Source of the DNA: Symsagittifera roscoffensis
Lineage: Eukaryota > Xenacoelomorpha > Acoela > Convolutidae
Assembly: GCF_963678635.1 (NCBI RefSeq)
Contig: NC_087062.1
Span: 84,096,012-84,160,011 of the forward strand
Length of the DNA stretch: 64,000 nt
Direction: 5' to 3'
The number at the start of each line of letters is the position of its first letter. The stretch's first letter is position 1. Shown piece by piece: positions 37,740 through 47,120 of the stretch. The notes beneath the pieces were generated by a model that worked only from the letters and a program-made list of their open reading frames with translations, was not told where the DNA came from and did not search any database. The position numbers were made by a program, and so were the translations under genes.

Positions 37740-38337
37740 AATTTTAAAAATTCAACCAATCAAAACTTTACAATTATCACTGACATTATGTAACAATTAT
37801 TATGTAACTTTTTAAAACATTTTGTCACAAATTTCTGAGAGTTTTCTTCATTTTTATTTTCACATTTTTATTTTGTGGCTAATTTTTATGCTAACATGTA
37901 AGTTGTTTCAAAATTTTGTTGTTTTAGCCAGAATTATTCGATTCTGGAACTATAGCCTTAGTGTCAGCTCCCTACTTAGTCTGAGTTTAATTGGAAAATA
38001 ATCGACCAGGCGTCCAGCAGCATCAAGTTACTTACATTAGAGGCGCTGCACATTATGAAAGAGAAACCGGCAATTAACACGCGCGGCGAGTTTAGAAGTA
38101 GGGAGCTGACACTAAGGCTATGGTTCCAGAATCGAAAAATTCTGGCTAAAACAACAAAATTTTGAAACAACTTACATGTTAGCATTAAAAATTAGCCACA
38201 AAACAAAAATGTGAAAATAAAAATGAAGAAAACTCTCAGAAATTTGTGACAAAATGTTTTAAAATGTTACATAATAGTTGTTACATAATTTCAGTGATAT
38301 TTGTAAAGTTTTGATTGGTTGAATTTTTAAAGTTTTG
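37740..38337. mobile_element. Foldback element, second copy
   Basis: This is the duplicate of the element at 33251-33848: arms 37740-37977 and 38096-38337, with the same 118-bp centre. It was carried along by the tandem duplication and is not an independent insertion. Confidence 0.85.
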
Positions 38338-38605
38338 AAGTAATGATGTGTGTGACACTTTTTATGATCTTTGATCATTTTGTACAGATAGTTTAGAATT
38401 TTTAAAACCTGAAGATGCACAAATGTTCGAAAGCGTTTGTTTGAATTTACAATTTTAACGCATTCTCTTCGTAAGAATATAAGCATAAACACTGAGGAAC
38501 CCAGAGCAGGCAGCTTTTTAAAACAGTGAATCTCCCTGGCAATACTGATTCCGTTTCGATTTTAATTGTAAGGACGTCAGCACTTGGCATCTTCTTTTAT
38601 CATTA

Positions 38606-39539
38606 TGTAACATTCGCCCGGAAGATACATATCGACGGATAACAAAACTAAGTCTTAAGACGACTGGCTAGCGTCTAAACAGAGCTTTGCATGTTTTTCA
38701 CCGTCTCTACCAAGCCAGTACTTTTCGGTGGTCTTTTCTAACATCGGGTCGACAAAAACGTTACTGTTCTCCGGCTTCGACCAGAACGCTCAAATTAACT
38801 GAATTACATGCAAAAATAGTGAGCTCATGGCTGGGTCTCAGTATCCCCAGACCACGAGGTCACTCCTAAAAACAGGGCTACTACTTATTATATTACTATT
38901 GTTTTTGTTCAGTAGATAAAAATCATCATCTCCATCGAAGATGGATCAACCCTTTCCCCCCCAACTCTTAGCACCTCATCCTTGTCAAAACTAAACCAAA
39001 TATCAATTAAATTCAAGTCAGGACATGACAGGATGCTAAAAGTTCATATGAGTCAATAAAAGTTTTCCGTCCCGAGACCCTTCCGGATTCTTGAATCCGG
39101 TGAATCAAGCTCCTCAAGTTCGATTTCACGACAACACGGAAGGCTGGTTTCTTACCCTTCACCGTTGTTCGCAACGGCCTTGCAACTATTGTAGCAGCAC
39201 AATAGTTGCAAGTCGGAACGTTCTCTGCAATCTGCTGCTGTTTTTCTTCAATTTCGACTTCTTCAATTTCGATAAAGTTGTTCTCGTCAGCGCAACTAAT
39301 GTTGTTGTTTTTTTTTCTCTCGTTTCTTGTTAAAATGGCCGTTTCAGCAATTCTCAGAAATGTGACGTCATCATTCGAATTTTTGAAATTTTAAAATACT
39401 AGAATATTCCAGCCTCCACCGTTTGGCTAAACGTTCCAATAACGCCCTTAGTTCTTAAAAACCACCAATCCGGAAGGCTTACTGCTAAAATTCCGAATTC
39501 TGCAGAGATTGCATTTTGACATTCTGGTCGAATGTCACA
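38606..39539 (-). repeat. 3' LTR of the giant element
   Basis: 934 bp with TGTAACATTCG...CGAATGTCACA termini. It is closer to the solo LTR at 34117 than to the 5' LTR at 62610, as expected if the tandem duplication happened after insertion. Words related to the leader motif occur in it, e.g. CCTTCCGGATTCTTGAATCC near 39079, itself a perfect palindrome around TT (CCGGATTC/GAATCCGG). Confidence 0.95.
39162..39212 (-). other. Paired hairpins in the 3' LTR
   Basis: 39179-39212 forms a perfect 14-bp stem with a 6-nt loop, and 39162-39177 a 6-bp stem with a 4-nt loop. In the sense direction they are separated by one nucleotide. They are identical to the pairs in the solo and 5' LTRs. Confidence 0.9.
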
Positions 39540-40354
39540 TACTCCCCGGACAGTCCGGTCAATGTCCTCATTGAATCGCGCAATGTTCTAAATGGTTACA
39601 GTGTCATCGAACAGAATTTACAAAATGCACGAAATTACTGTTATCTACGTCACATCGACTCACTGCAGAATATAAATGGCATCATACTACATCATTATAG
39701 CCTTCAAATTCTCTCATTAATCTGCACATTGAGGATACAACCTAAGATAAAACATTTTTTCTGACTTCCATTGTCAATGTCCCGATTAAAACTTTTTCTC
39801 TTAGATTTAAAAGGTGTTGGCTTGCAGGACAGTCCTGCCAACCAACAAGCTAAAATTATCCTACTATGCTCCTTCCCTTCGGAAATCTTGCTTGTTTATT
39901 GTCCTGAATATTAAAACTAAGAAACTTTGTGGTTAGAAAGAACAATGCAACAACCTCCCTCCTCAAGAAGTTACTCAAGTTTTTCATGTCACCACAAAGT
40001 GATCAGTCTTCCTAAGTGATTAAAAACAATCATGCAGGCTGGAATATTTAAATATACTCTTCCCTTAAGCCTTTCTAAATAAATAATAAGTGTCTCTAAA
40101 GCCACTTCTGCTAAAATCAAAATGCAAATTTATAAATGCAACAATTTCAAAACTCAACAAAATGTTTCAGTTTTCTATTACAACTTGGTTGCTTGGTTTC
40201 TCACTTGAGTTTTTCACACACATAAAACAATTCTGAGTTTTGACTTTTCTTCATTATTCCTTTGTTCTCTGCTTTTTTCGTCGTTTAGAAGTTCTAAAAC
40301 TTCTAAATTCTTCTAATTTTCTTTCTTGTTGCCTCTTGTTTTCTCGACCATTCG
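39540..40354 (-). other. 3' untranslated region of the giant element
   Basis: No coding frame lies between the stop of the 2240-codon frame and the 3' LTR. Next to the LTR, 39541-39549 read in sense is CCGGGGAGT followed by A and the LTR start TGTGAC. This is the place of a polypurine tract, but it is short and weak. Two odd palindromes occur here: 39546-39558 (CCGGACAGTCCGG) and 39824-39838 (GCAGGACAGTCCTGC). Confidence 0.7.
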
Positions 40355-43300
40355 TCAATGTTCCACTTCCTCCTCCTGTGATGCTGACTCCGCACTTTCG
40401 GTTTCCGTGTCTTGTAGCACGTCGTTGGCTATCCTGACGCTGTTGGAAGCCGTCCTCCAACACTTCTGCTCTTCTGCCCTCTGTTTACAGCAAGGTAGGG
40501 GATCCACGTTGGATTCTCTGTTTCTACAGAAGCTGTTATGGAGACACAACGTCACGTTTCTCTCCAGATCTTCTTTCAGCATCTCTGCCTTCTCATTTCC
40601 ACTACGCTCACTCGTCCTGGAAATTCTCTTCACAGCGGTGGTCACTGCATTCCGATGGGTCACGAAAGCTCGCTTGAAAGCTCCTGCCCCAATGTCCTGC
40701 TGATATTCACTGTATACTCTGCCATGCTTCGACATATGCTTTTTCGCATACTCGTACAACCATGCAGTCATGTTGGCTCTGAACCATGGCATCAATCGTT
40801 TTCTCGCCCATATCTTCTTCACTTCCATCGGAATGTTTAGAACTTTGCACATTGTCTCAAAAAGATCTAAATCTTTTAGACAATCTAATTTCCGCAATTG
40901 TTCTCTCGTCGGCGCCTTCTGTCTATTATTTTCTCTCACATGAGCTTCCAGCCATCGTATCGCCATCATAACTCCCACTATCACTATTGTTATGGGCTGT
41001 GATGAATCTGGTAAACCCATGGAGAGCAGCTCTCCAGAGTCCCAGATCAACATCAGATTACTACGCTTGGGATACCACCAAGTCTGCAGCAAGCAGTGGC
41101 AAGGAAACTCGTCATGTGTCAACATGATGCTCCTCCAATTACGTTTTCCCGAAGCTTCCAGCAATGGTTCCACTTCCATCATCACTCGGTGGATTTCATC
41201 ATTCTCATCTACTGCATTGTAATCTGAGACAGTTGATCCTCTCTGTTTCTGTTTTTCGAAGTCACTGAAGTTCCCGCTCACATATCCCATGAACTTCTTT
41301 CCTAGTATTGACTCCAACTCTTCTTTGGTTCTCTCTGGAATTGCTGAGAACATCTTACATAGTAACTCGTAAGACTTTTCAGACATTCTCGCCAATCTCA
41401 CACACTTCGGCACTGAGAAGGCTTGATCCACAATCGTTCTTGTACTCTTCACGTCCACAGCTACGAAATGTACAGGGTACCTGCTCTTGCACATTGGAGC
41501 CAACGTTGAACCCACCAAATATCGTGCTCCTGATGGTCTACAATAAGTTTCGCTGTGCCTGATGTTCATCTCTGTTTCGATTGCTTCCCTCCATTTTCCT
41601 AGATATTTCTGCTCAGTCTGCAGAACTCCTGGAAATATTTCTACGCTGATGGCTGTGACCATCTCATGTTTCTGTTCTAGATTCAATAGTGACTCTAAAG
41701 AACCAAACATGCTGTAGAATCCTAGTGCAGTCACTAGATTCACATCGGTTCCTCCATGGCAATCTGCTATCAGTTCCGTTTCTGTTCTTGCTTTCATCAC
41801 TACGTTTCCAAACAATACTGTCAATTGCTTGTGTTGTTTCTCCAGGGTTTTCACACAGTCCAGACCTCCACAAACATGACCCTCCAGTCCACAGACTTCC
41901 GCCAGACAGCTACCAGGTTTGACCCAGTCTTCCGGTCCCCAGCCAGGCAACTCTACTTTATCTTCTCCGTTGCTCTTAGAGGCTGTTATCATCACATTAT
42001 ATATGATGTTGAGGTCACGCAGGTTACAGTCTGCATTCAGTTCCCTCTGTACGTCTTGTGTCGCCCGTAATATTGAGTCAGCGTTGGGACTAGGACACCA
42101 TGATGGTCTCATCAATTCCCACACTGCCATCAAGCTCGTTCTCAGTAATTCATCTGAGAATCCCAACCCAAACTCCACTCTCATGTCGGATTTTGGTACT
42201 GAAGGTGCAGTCACCTCTTCTTCCAAGACCAGTCCCAATTTGGCCTGTGAATTGTTGACGCTTTTAATCGTTACAATTCTGGACGTCCAGAATCTTAGCA
42301 ACACCGCCTGCTCATAATCAAAGAAGCAATCACGTATGTCTTCACTCAGGAAAGGATTGTACGCTATCCCTAAGATCCCAGATACATAGCTATATGACTT
42401 CTTCTTGATCGGTCCACAGTATTCACTGGATGTCGGCAATGCTCCCATAGATTCTTTAGTGAGTCTCAACTCCTTGTTTGAGAATCTCCTGATCTCGTCT
42501 ATCTTTTTCATGGGTTCCAATTCTTCAGGTTCTTTCATGTTCACCCTCATCGGTTTACTTTGCTGCATATCCAGCATTGCTAGTAAGAACATGGCTTTCG
42601 TTCGCTCATCGCCTTCCCTCAACATTTTAACACAAGTGCTTAATGCAGGTACTGAAATCTGCTCTATCAGGAATCGAATGAAACAGAGAGCGTCTCTCCG
42701 CTTTGCACACGCTACTGCTGCTCCCTCCTGGGCTATCAGATCCCTCAGATTCGTCATAAGGAAAACTTTTTCCTCCTTTGATCTCTTCCTTTCTTCTGAA
42801 TCATATTCTTCGCGAGTCAGTCCCATCATGCACCAGGCGAACCTGAGTTGTAACTCTGTCCTTACGTAAGGTACTGCCACGAGAGCATGTATCCTTGGCG
42901 TAGTCCTCATTTCTTCTTCGAAATACCTCAACACTACTGCTTTCCATGGAAGGCTCACTAACTGCTCGATCGTTTCCGCCTCTACGTCAGACGACGCCAA
43001 AGTTCCATACGCCTTCTGCTTGAGGGTGGTGCCTTGCAACATCATTTCCAGATAACCCTCCATGGCTTTTTCGTCTTCCAGGGCCATTACATACCCTCTA
43101 GCCGAGTTCCGGCATTCCAACATCTCAATGTATCCTCCAGTGGGTTCATCTATCGACACTGTCTCCGACACGGTTAGTCGGTTGTATTCCACTGGTGTTA
43201 GTTGTCCTGCAACACTTCCCTTTCCATGATTCATGGGAGATGGCTTGAAGTCCCTCATTTTACTCTCTCCACATTGGCTGAGTATTTCCATTTCTAACGT

Positions 43301-46300
43301 TGCTCCAGTCAGAGTGCGGTCACTCCTTTTGGATTTATAACCGGTTGACTTTATCCCCGCCATGAGATTGGGTGGCACCATCGCTATATCGGTCAATATT
43401 CTATCTGTGCCAGACAATTGATAATCACCTTGTCCCAAATCCATGACCTCCTCGACTCGTTTTCTTTTCGCTGAGTTACCAGCTTTCATCGATATTTCTG
43501 AATCCACTTTCGTCTTCCCAACTCTCCTCGGCATCACTCTGCTGCCTAACTTCATTTTCATCGCATTGATTTTATCAATCACCATTTTCGATCGCATCGT
43601 CCCTCTCCTGGTTCTTGACAGATACACCACCTCTCCTTCATCGTCCTGCGGTGTCATCTTGATGGGAGAATTCGCTTCACTCTCATCAGTGGCTGAGTCG
43701 ATCAATAACTCACTCAGTCTCCCTTCACACTCATCAAGCTTGTCAAGTACTTCTTTCATCAAGGGTTGATTGAGACCTGTTTTGAGAATGGACTGGGTCC
43801 CATAGCTCTGAATCACAGTCCAGACTTCTTCCATGAACGCCACTCTGTCCAGCTTACATCCCGTCCTACTCTCGTGGTCTCGGTGATGTACTTCCCATTC
43901 TTCTTCGGGCAGCGTTCCCAAGAAAGGTACTCTGGCTGAGGCCTCTATTCTTCTTCTCCGAGGTGATTCCATGAGGATTCTCTGGTCGTTATTTCTTGAA
44001 TTGCCAGGAGAGCTGCTCTCCGGCAAATTCCGTTTCATTTCTTCAAAGGCTGACGGAGGTTCCAGTGTCGAGATGCCTTCATCCGCTGGCTCAGTCGTTT
44101 CCAACGTGTCTGCATTATTCTCAAGATCACTGAAGATATCGAAATCCAGGCTGGTTGTTCCTCCTGTCGATGCCCTGGCGTCTTCCCCACCAGCTTGATC
44201 TTGTTGCATGGGTTCTTCAGTCTGACGGCTTCCACCCTGTCCGTCATCTCCCTCTGACTTATCCTTGTTCGAGCTCGATGGTCCTTGTTCGTCATTGTCA
44301 GCTTCTTCCTGGAATCTCGGTATGAGCAATGTACCGGCTGATTTATCTTCCTCTTCTCCATGGACCACTTTGATTTCTTCGCAACCGAAGGGTGCTAGGA
44401 AGGTTCTCGTCTGCAATATTCCTCCCACTTTCATCTCCTTTTTCACACTGGTCAGGATTAATGAGGCTTCAGGCAATTCTGTCCTGCCTCTCATTCTCAT
44501 CGGAGTTAAGCCTAGTTCCTTCCATTCCTCATCAAATCTTCCAGGCTTGGGAGTAGCGGCGTTGCTTATTCGCCTTCTCGTCGCTTGATCCGTGTATGCA
44601 AATCGTGTGTACTGTAACACGGCGGCATTTCTCCCTACGAAGTATGGATCCATCGTTCCCGCGAAATTCCCTACTCTCCTTTCATTGGTTTCGAATGCTC
44701 TCAACCTAGGAGTTTGTACTACGGAGACTGCTCCGAGCAACATCCTTCTTATTATAGGGAATTCAGGGATTGCCTCCGGTAGCTTCTTGTAATCGCCCCA
44801 GTCCTTCGTTTCTTCTCTCACCTTGTGGTATGCTGCTGCAGTGAGACGAGGCACTCTGGTTATTTCACCATTCGTTTTGTCATAGGGTCTCAGATTCCAA
44901 AGCTTTGGAAACACCTCGATGTGTCCTCTTTCTACTTCTCCCATGCGGTCACAGAAGTGATCGTCAAAATTGATGACTGTCATCTCCGGCTCCGATATTT
45001 TCGCAAACAATAGATCTTCACTCATGAACTCCCGCAGTGTGTGCTGCTCACACCAGTTCAGTGTACTACCGTCCACTGCCGATATGAGGTTCAGGTGCAG
45101 CACCGACCTCCTATATGCTTCCACTTTAACGTCAGGGAACGCAAAGGTGACTGCTGGTCCATAGATCACTGTCACGAACTCCGTGACTCCTCTGATCAGC
45201 GCCAAGGGATCGGTCCTCATAGCCAAGCTCAGATCTGTTAATAGCGGCATGCCTCCAACATGTCGTCTAACATCTTCCTCTCTATCAATTGTTTCGTCTT
45301 CTCCGGTTCCAAAGCGATTTTGCTGCAAGAGATATTGGATAAGAGTGTGTCTCAGGTCTCTTATTTTGTTCCACGAGTCCGTGGATTTCTTCAAATCCAG
45401 ATTCCTCATTCTCTCTTTCATCTGCTCTGGACAACGTGCCAGTTTCATTAGTCCTCCCAAGTTTCCGTGAGTTATTGCGATAAATGTCAGAAGTCCATCT
45501 AGTCGCAGGTTCTGTATTCCATCTGTAAGCAGTATCGCCGGTCCTTTCACGAAACTCTCCGCTCCGAATGTCACGAACAAGGCTATTAATTCCACTATCG
45601 ATACTTTCACTACTGCTTGGAGGAATTCCTTTATCAAATAGTGCGAGACTTTCGGGTAAACTTTTGCCAAGAAGGACGCGGTCCATCCGGCTCCCAACCC
45701 TTCTAGCATGCTGTCTGTCCTTTCAAATCCCTCCTGTCCCTTCACTTCCTGGGTCCAGAAGGTTTCCAGAGTAATCTGACACATTCTGTTCACGAACTCC
45801 GCTGTCTTTTCTCCGGCATTTTCCGCCAGGTTCACCTCCTTCAACAAGTAGGCGTGTATCTTAGTGATCATTACTGGGCCTTGCTGAAAAGGATCTGCAC
45901 CCAATGCCGCTACTCTAGGATTCAGGTGTAGCCACTGGTTTGCTTCCGGCTTGGTTCTCAGCACCATCGCTTCCAGATGAGCCCTCGTCTCCAGTGAATT
46001 CTTTCTTCTCGTGTCTTCACTCGCCACTTCCATTGCTCGGAACCACAAGTCGTTGGACATTGCCGTGATCTCTCGATGGTCGTCGTCTATTCCCGGTTTC
46101 AGTTTGAGTTGCCGACTGAAGTTGGACAGTTCCAACCCCAGCACTTCGTCCAACACTAACATGTGTAGCGCGTGGTCCTTGAATCCTCTCATCGCGTTTG
46201 AGATATCTGACCATACTGCAGGCAGTTCAGCCTTAAGTGGCCTCAGGTTCTCCATTTCTATCATGCAATTCGGGGCTGATATGATGACATCATATTTTCC

Positions 46301-47077
46301 TTCCGAAAGTAAGGCTACCATTGCATAAACAAATTTCAGTCCATCCGGGAGATGTGCATATCCCGGAGACAACGCAAATACTACTCTCAACGCCACTTTA
46401 TTGAATGACCCTTCCTTCGTCGCATCCACCACTTCACCCATCGACTCCAGGATGTCTTTTATAGCTGGCCATACTGCGTTTTCTGCTGTTGCAGGATCTC
46501 TGAGCCTGCTCAGAAAACCTCTACTGTGTAGATGGTCATTGATGCCAGCAAACACAATCGTTATCGGGTTCATTTCTGTCTGCCTTTGTACCCCTATAGC
46601 CAATGACACTGATTGCAATAGGTCTAGGTCAACTGCGGCCAGCATTATGACGTCCGGCCAAAACAAAGACTTGGAGGTGTACACGAACTCTGAATTCGCT
46701 ACTACCATGATTTTGGCCTTCCTCATCTCTGCTTTGTCATAGGCGGCGAAGATGGTCTCATCTTTCTTTATCGCTGTCAATCCGCCATATCTCTGGGCAT
46801 CACCATCTTGGTTCACTAGTTTTGGGTACACTCTCTCCTTCACATGACCAGGTGGTGTCGTCAGTTGCCTAAATATCTTCACGTGTTGTCCAATCGGCGC
46901 TCTCGCCGTCAGGAATCTTCCTGGTCTTTCTTCACGATTCCTCTCATCATGGTTCAATCTCACATCTTGCAACGGTCTTGCATTCACAGGTCCCATTGTG
47001 TTGTGGGAGGGCAGTCCCTCCAAATCGGCAAATCTCAAGGCCGTCTTGGAGCTGAAATTTATGCTAGCGGCTATCAA
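40355..47077 (-). CDS. 2240-codon accessory protein of the giant element, function unknown
   Basis: This is the largest frame in the window, unbroken over 6.7 kb, so it has probably been under selection until recently. No ATG lies at its left limit; the first ATG is at codon 28. Residues about 95-340 resemble a degenerate SGNH-hydrolase fold: a strand ending in VVANSEF where GDS would be, ITIVFAGINDHLHS with Asn180 in the G-x-N-D block, and DDDHRE with His334. The usual serine is not evident, so activity is doubtful. Residues about 930-1040 are acidic, serine- and glutamine-rich and probably disordered. Near residue 1728 a Cys/His cluster (CGLEGHVCGGLDC) could bind zinc. The C-terminus alternates basic and acidic stretches. 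I saw no polymerase, protease or membrane segment. It occupies the envelope position but has no signal peptide or fusion-type features. It is probably the continuation of the SGNH frame just upstream. Confidence 0.75.
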   Translation of the reverse strand: MIAASINFSSKTALRFADLEGLPSHNTMGPVNARPLQDVRLNHDERNREERPGRFLTARAPIGQHVKIFRQLTTPPGHVKERVYPKLVNQDGDAQRYGGLTAIKKDETIFAAYDKAEMRKAKIMVVANSEFVYTSKSLFWPDVIMLAAVDLDLLQSVSLAIGVQRQTEMNPITIVFAGINDHLHSRGFLSRLRDPATAENAVWPAIKDILESMGEVVDATKEGSFNKVALRVVFALSPGYAHLPDGLKFVYAMVALLSEGKYDVIISAPNCMIEMENLRPLKAELPAVWSDISNAMRGFKDHALHMLVLDEVLGLELSNFSRQLKLKPGIDDDHREITAMSNDLWFRAMEVASEDTRRKNSLETRAHLEAMVLRTKPEANQWLHLNPRVAALGADPFQQGPVMITKIHAYLLKEVNLAENAGEKTAEFVNRMCQITLETFWTQEVKGQEGFERTDSMLEGLGAGWTASFLAKVYPKVSHYLIKEFLQAVVKVSIVELIALFVTFGAESFVKGPAILLTDGIQNLRLDGLLTFIAITHGNLGGLMKLARCPEQMKERMRNLDLKKSTDSWNKIRDLRHTLIQYLLQQNRFGTGEDETIDREEDVRRHVGGMPLLTDLSLAMRTDPLALIRGVTEFVTVIYGPAVTFAFPDVKVEAYRRSVLHLNLISAVDGSTLNWCEQHTLREFMSEDLLFAKISEPEMTVINFDDHFCDRMGEVERGHIEVFPKLWNLRPYDKTNGEITRVPRLTAAAYHKVREETKDWGDYKKLPEAIPEFPIIRRMLLGAVSVVQTPRLRAFETNERRVGNFAGTMDPYFVGRNAAVLQYTRFAYTDQATRRRISNAATPKPGRFDEEWKELGLTPMRMRGRTELPEASLILTSVKKEMKVGGILQTRTFLAPFGCEEIKVVHGEEEDKSAGTLLIPRFQEEADNDEQGPSSSNKDKSEGDDGQGGSRQTEEPMQQDQAGGEDARASTGGTTSLDFDIFSDLENNADTLETTEPADEGISTLEPPSAFEEMKRNLPESSSPGNSRNNDQRILMESPRRRRIEASARVPFLGTLPEEEWEVHHRDHESRTGCKLDRVAFMEEVWTVIQSYGTQSILKTGLNQPLMKEVLDKLDECEGRLSELLIDSATDESEANSPIKMTPQDDEGEVVYLSRTRRGTMRSKMVIDKINAMKMKLGSRVMPRRVGKTKVDSEISMKAGNSAKRKRVEEVMDLGQGDYQLSGTDRILTDIAMVPPNLMAGIKSTGYKSKRSDRTLTGATLEMEILSQCGESKMRDFKPSPMNHGKGSVAGQLTPVEYNRLTVSETVSIDEPTGGYIEMLECRNSARGYVMALEDEKAMEGYLEMMLQGTTLKQKAYGTLASSDVEAETIEQLVSLPWKAVVLRYFEEEMRTTPRIHALVAVPYVRTELQLRFAWCMMGLTREEYDSEERKRSKEEKVFLMTNLRDLIAQEGAAVACAKRRDALCFIRFLIEQISVPALSTCVKMLREGDERTKAMFLLAMLDMQQSKPMRVNMKEPEELEPMKKIDEIRRFSNKELRLTKESMGALPTSSEYCGPIKKKSYSYVSGILGIAYNPFLSEDIRDCFFDYEQAVLLRFWTSRIVTIKSVNNSQAKLGLVLEEEVTAPSVPKSDMRVEFGLGFSDELLRTSLMAVWELMRPSWCPSPNADSILRATQDVQRELNADCNLRDLNIIYNVMITASKSNGEDKVELPGWGPEDWVKPGSCLAEVCGLEGHVCGGLDCVKTLEKQHKQLTVLFGNVVMKARTETELIADCHGGTDVNLVTALGFYSMFGSLESLLNLEQKHEMVTAISVEIFPGVLQTEQKYLGKWREAIETEMNIRHSETYCRPSGARYLVGSTLAPMCKSRYPVHFVAVDVKSTRTIVDQAFSVPKCVRLARMSEKSYELLCKMFSAIPERTKEELESILGKKFMGYVSGNFSDFEKQKQRGSTVSDYNAVDENDEIHRVMMEVEPLLEASGKRNWRSIMLTHDEFPCHCLLQTWWYPKRSNLMLIWDSGELLSMGLPDSSQPITIVIVGVMMAIRWLEAHVRENNRQKAPTREQLRKLDCLKDLDLFETMCKVLNIPMEVKKIWARKRLMPWFRANMTAWLYEYAKKHMSKHGRVYSEYQQDIGAGAFKRAFVTHRNAVTTAVKRISRTSERSGNEKAEMLKEDLERNVTLCLHNSFCRNRESNVDPLPCCKQRAEEQKCWRTASNSVRIANDVLQDTETESAESASQEEEVEH

Positions 47078-47120
47078 CCAGTCTATCAGCGGCTATCAAC
47101 CAGCTAGCGGCTATCAACCA
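47063..47120 (-). repeat. 18-nt tandem repeat that breaks the accessory frame
   Basis: Units end in CGGCTATCAACCA on the plus strand: 47063-47080 (18 nt), 47081-47102 (22 nt, with four extra bases) and 47103-47120 (18 nt). In the sense frame the regular unit encodes WLIAAS. The irregular 22-nt unit shifts the frame by one, giving the stop at 47064 and leaving the next long frame in another phase. Confidence 0.9.

Larger units (their letters stand above)
31303..39539. repeat. Tandem duplication with period about 4.49 kb
   Basis: 31303-35055 is repeated as 35788-39539, in the same direction, with very few differences. The offset grows from 4485 to 4489 through small indels. The unit comprises most of the RT copy, a foldback element and one LTR. 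In the first unit the LTR is followed by 732 bp of flank (35056-35787). In the second unit the LTR is followed by the inside of the giant element, and the same flank reappears after the far LTR at 63543. Confidence 0.93.

Noticed and set aside
40355-47077. Large frame as an L-type polymerase of a negative-strand RNA virus
   Set aside because: The size is right, but no GDN-type or other polymerase motif series is visible, and the frame sits between pol and the 3' LTR of a retrotransposon.
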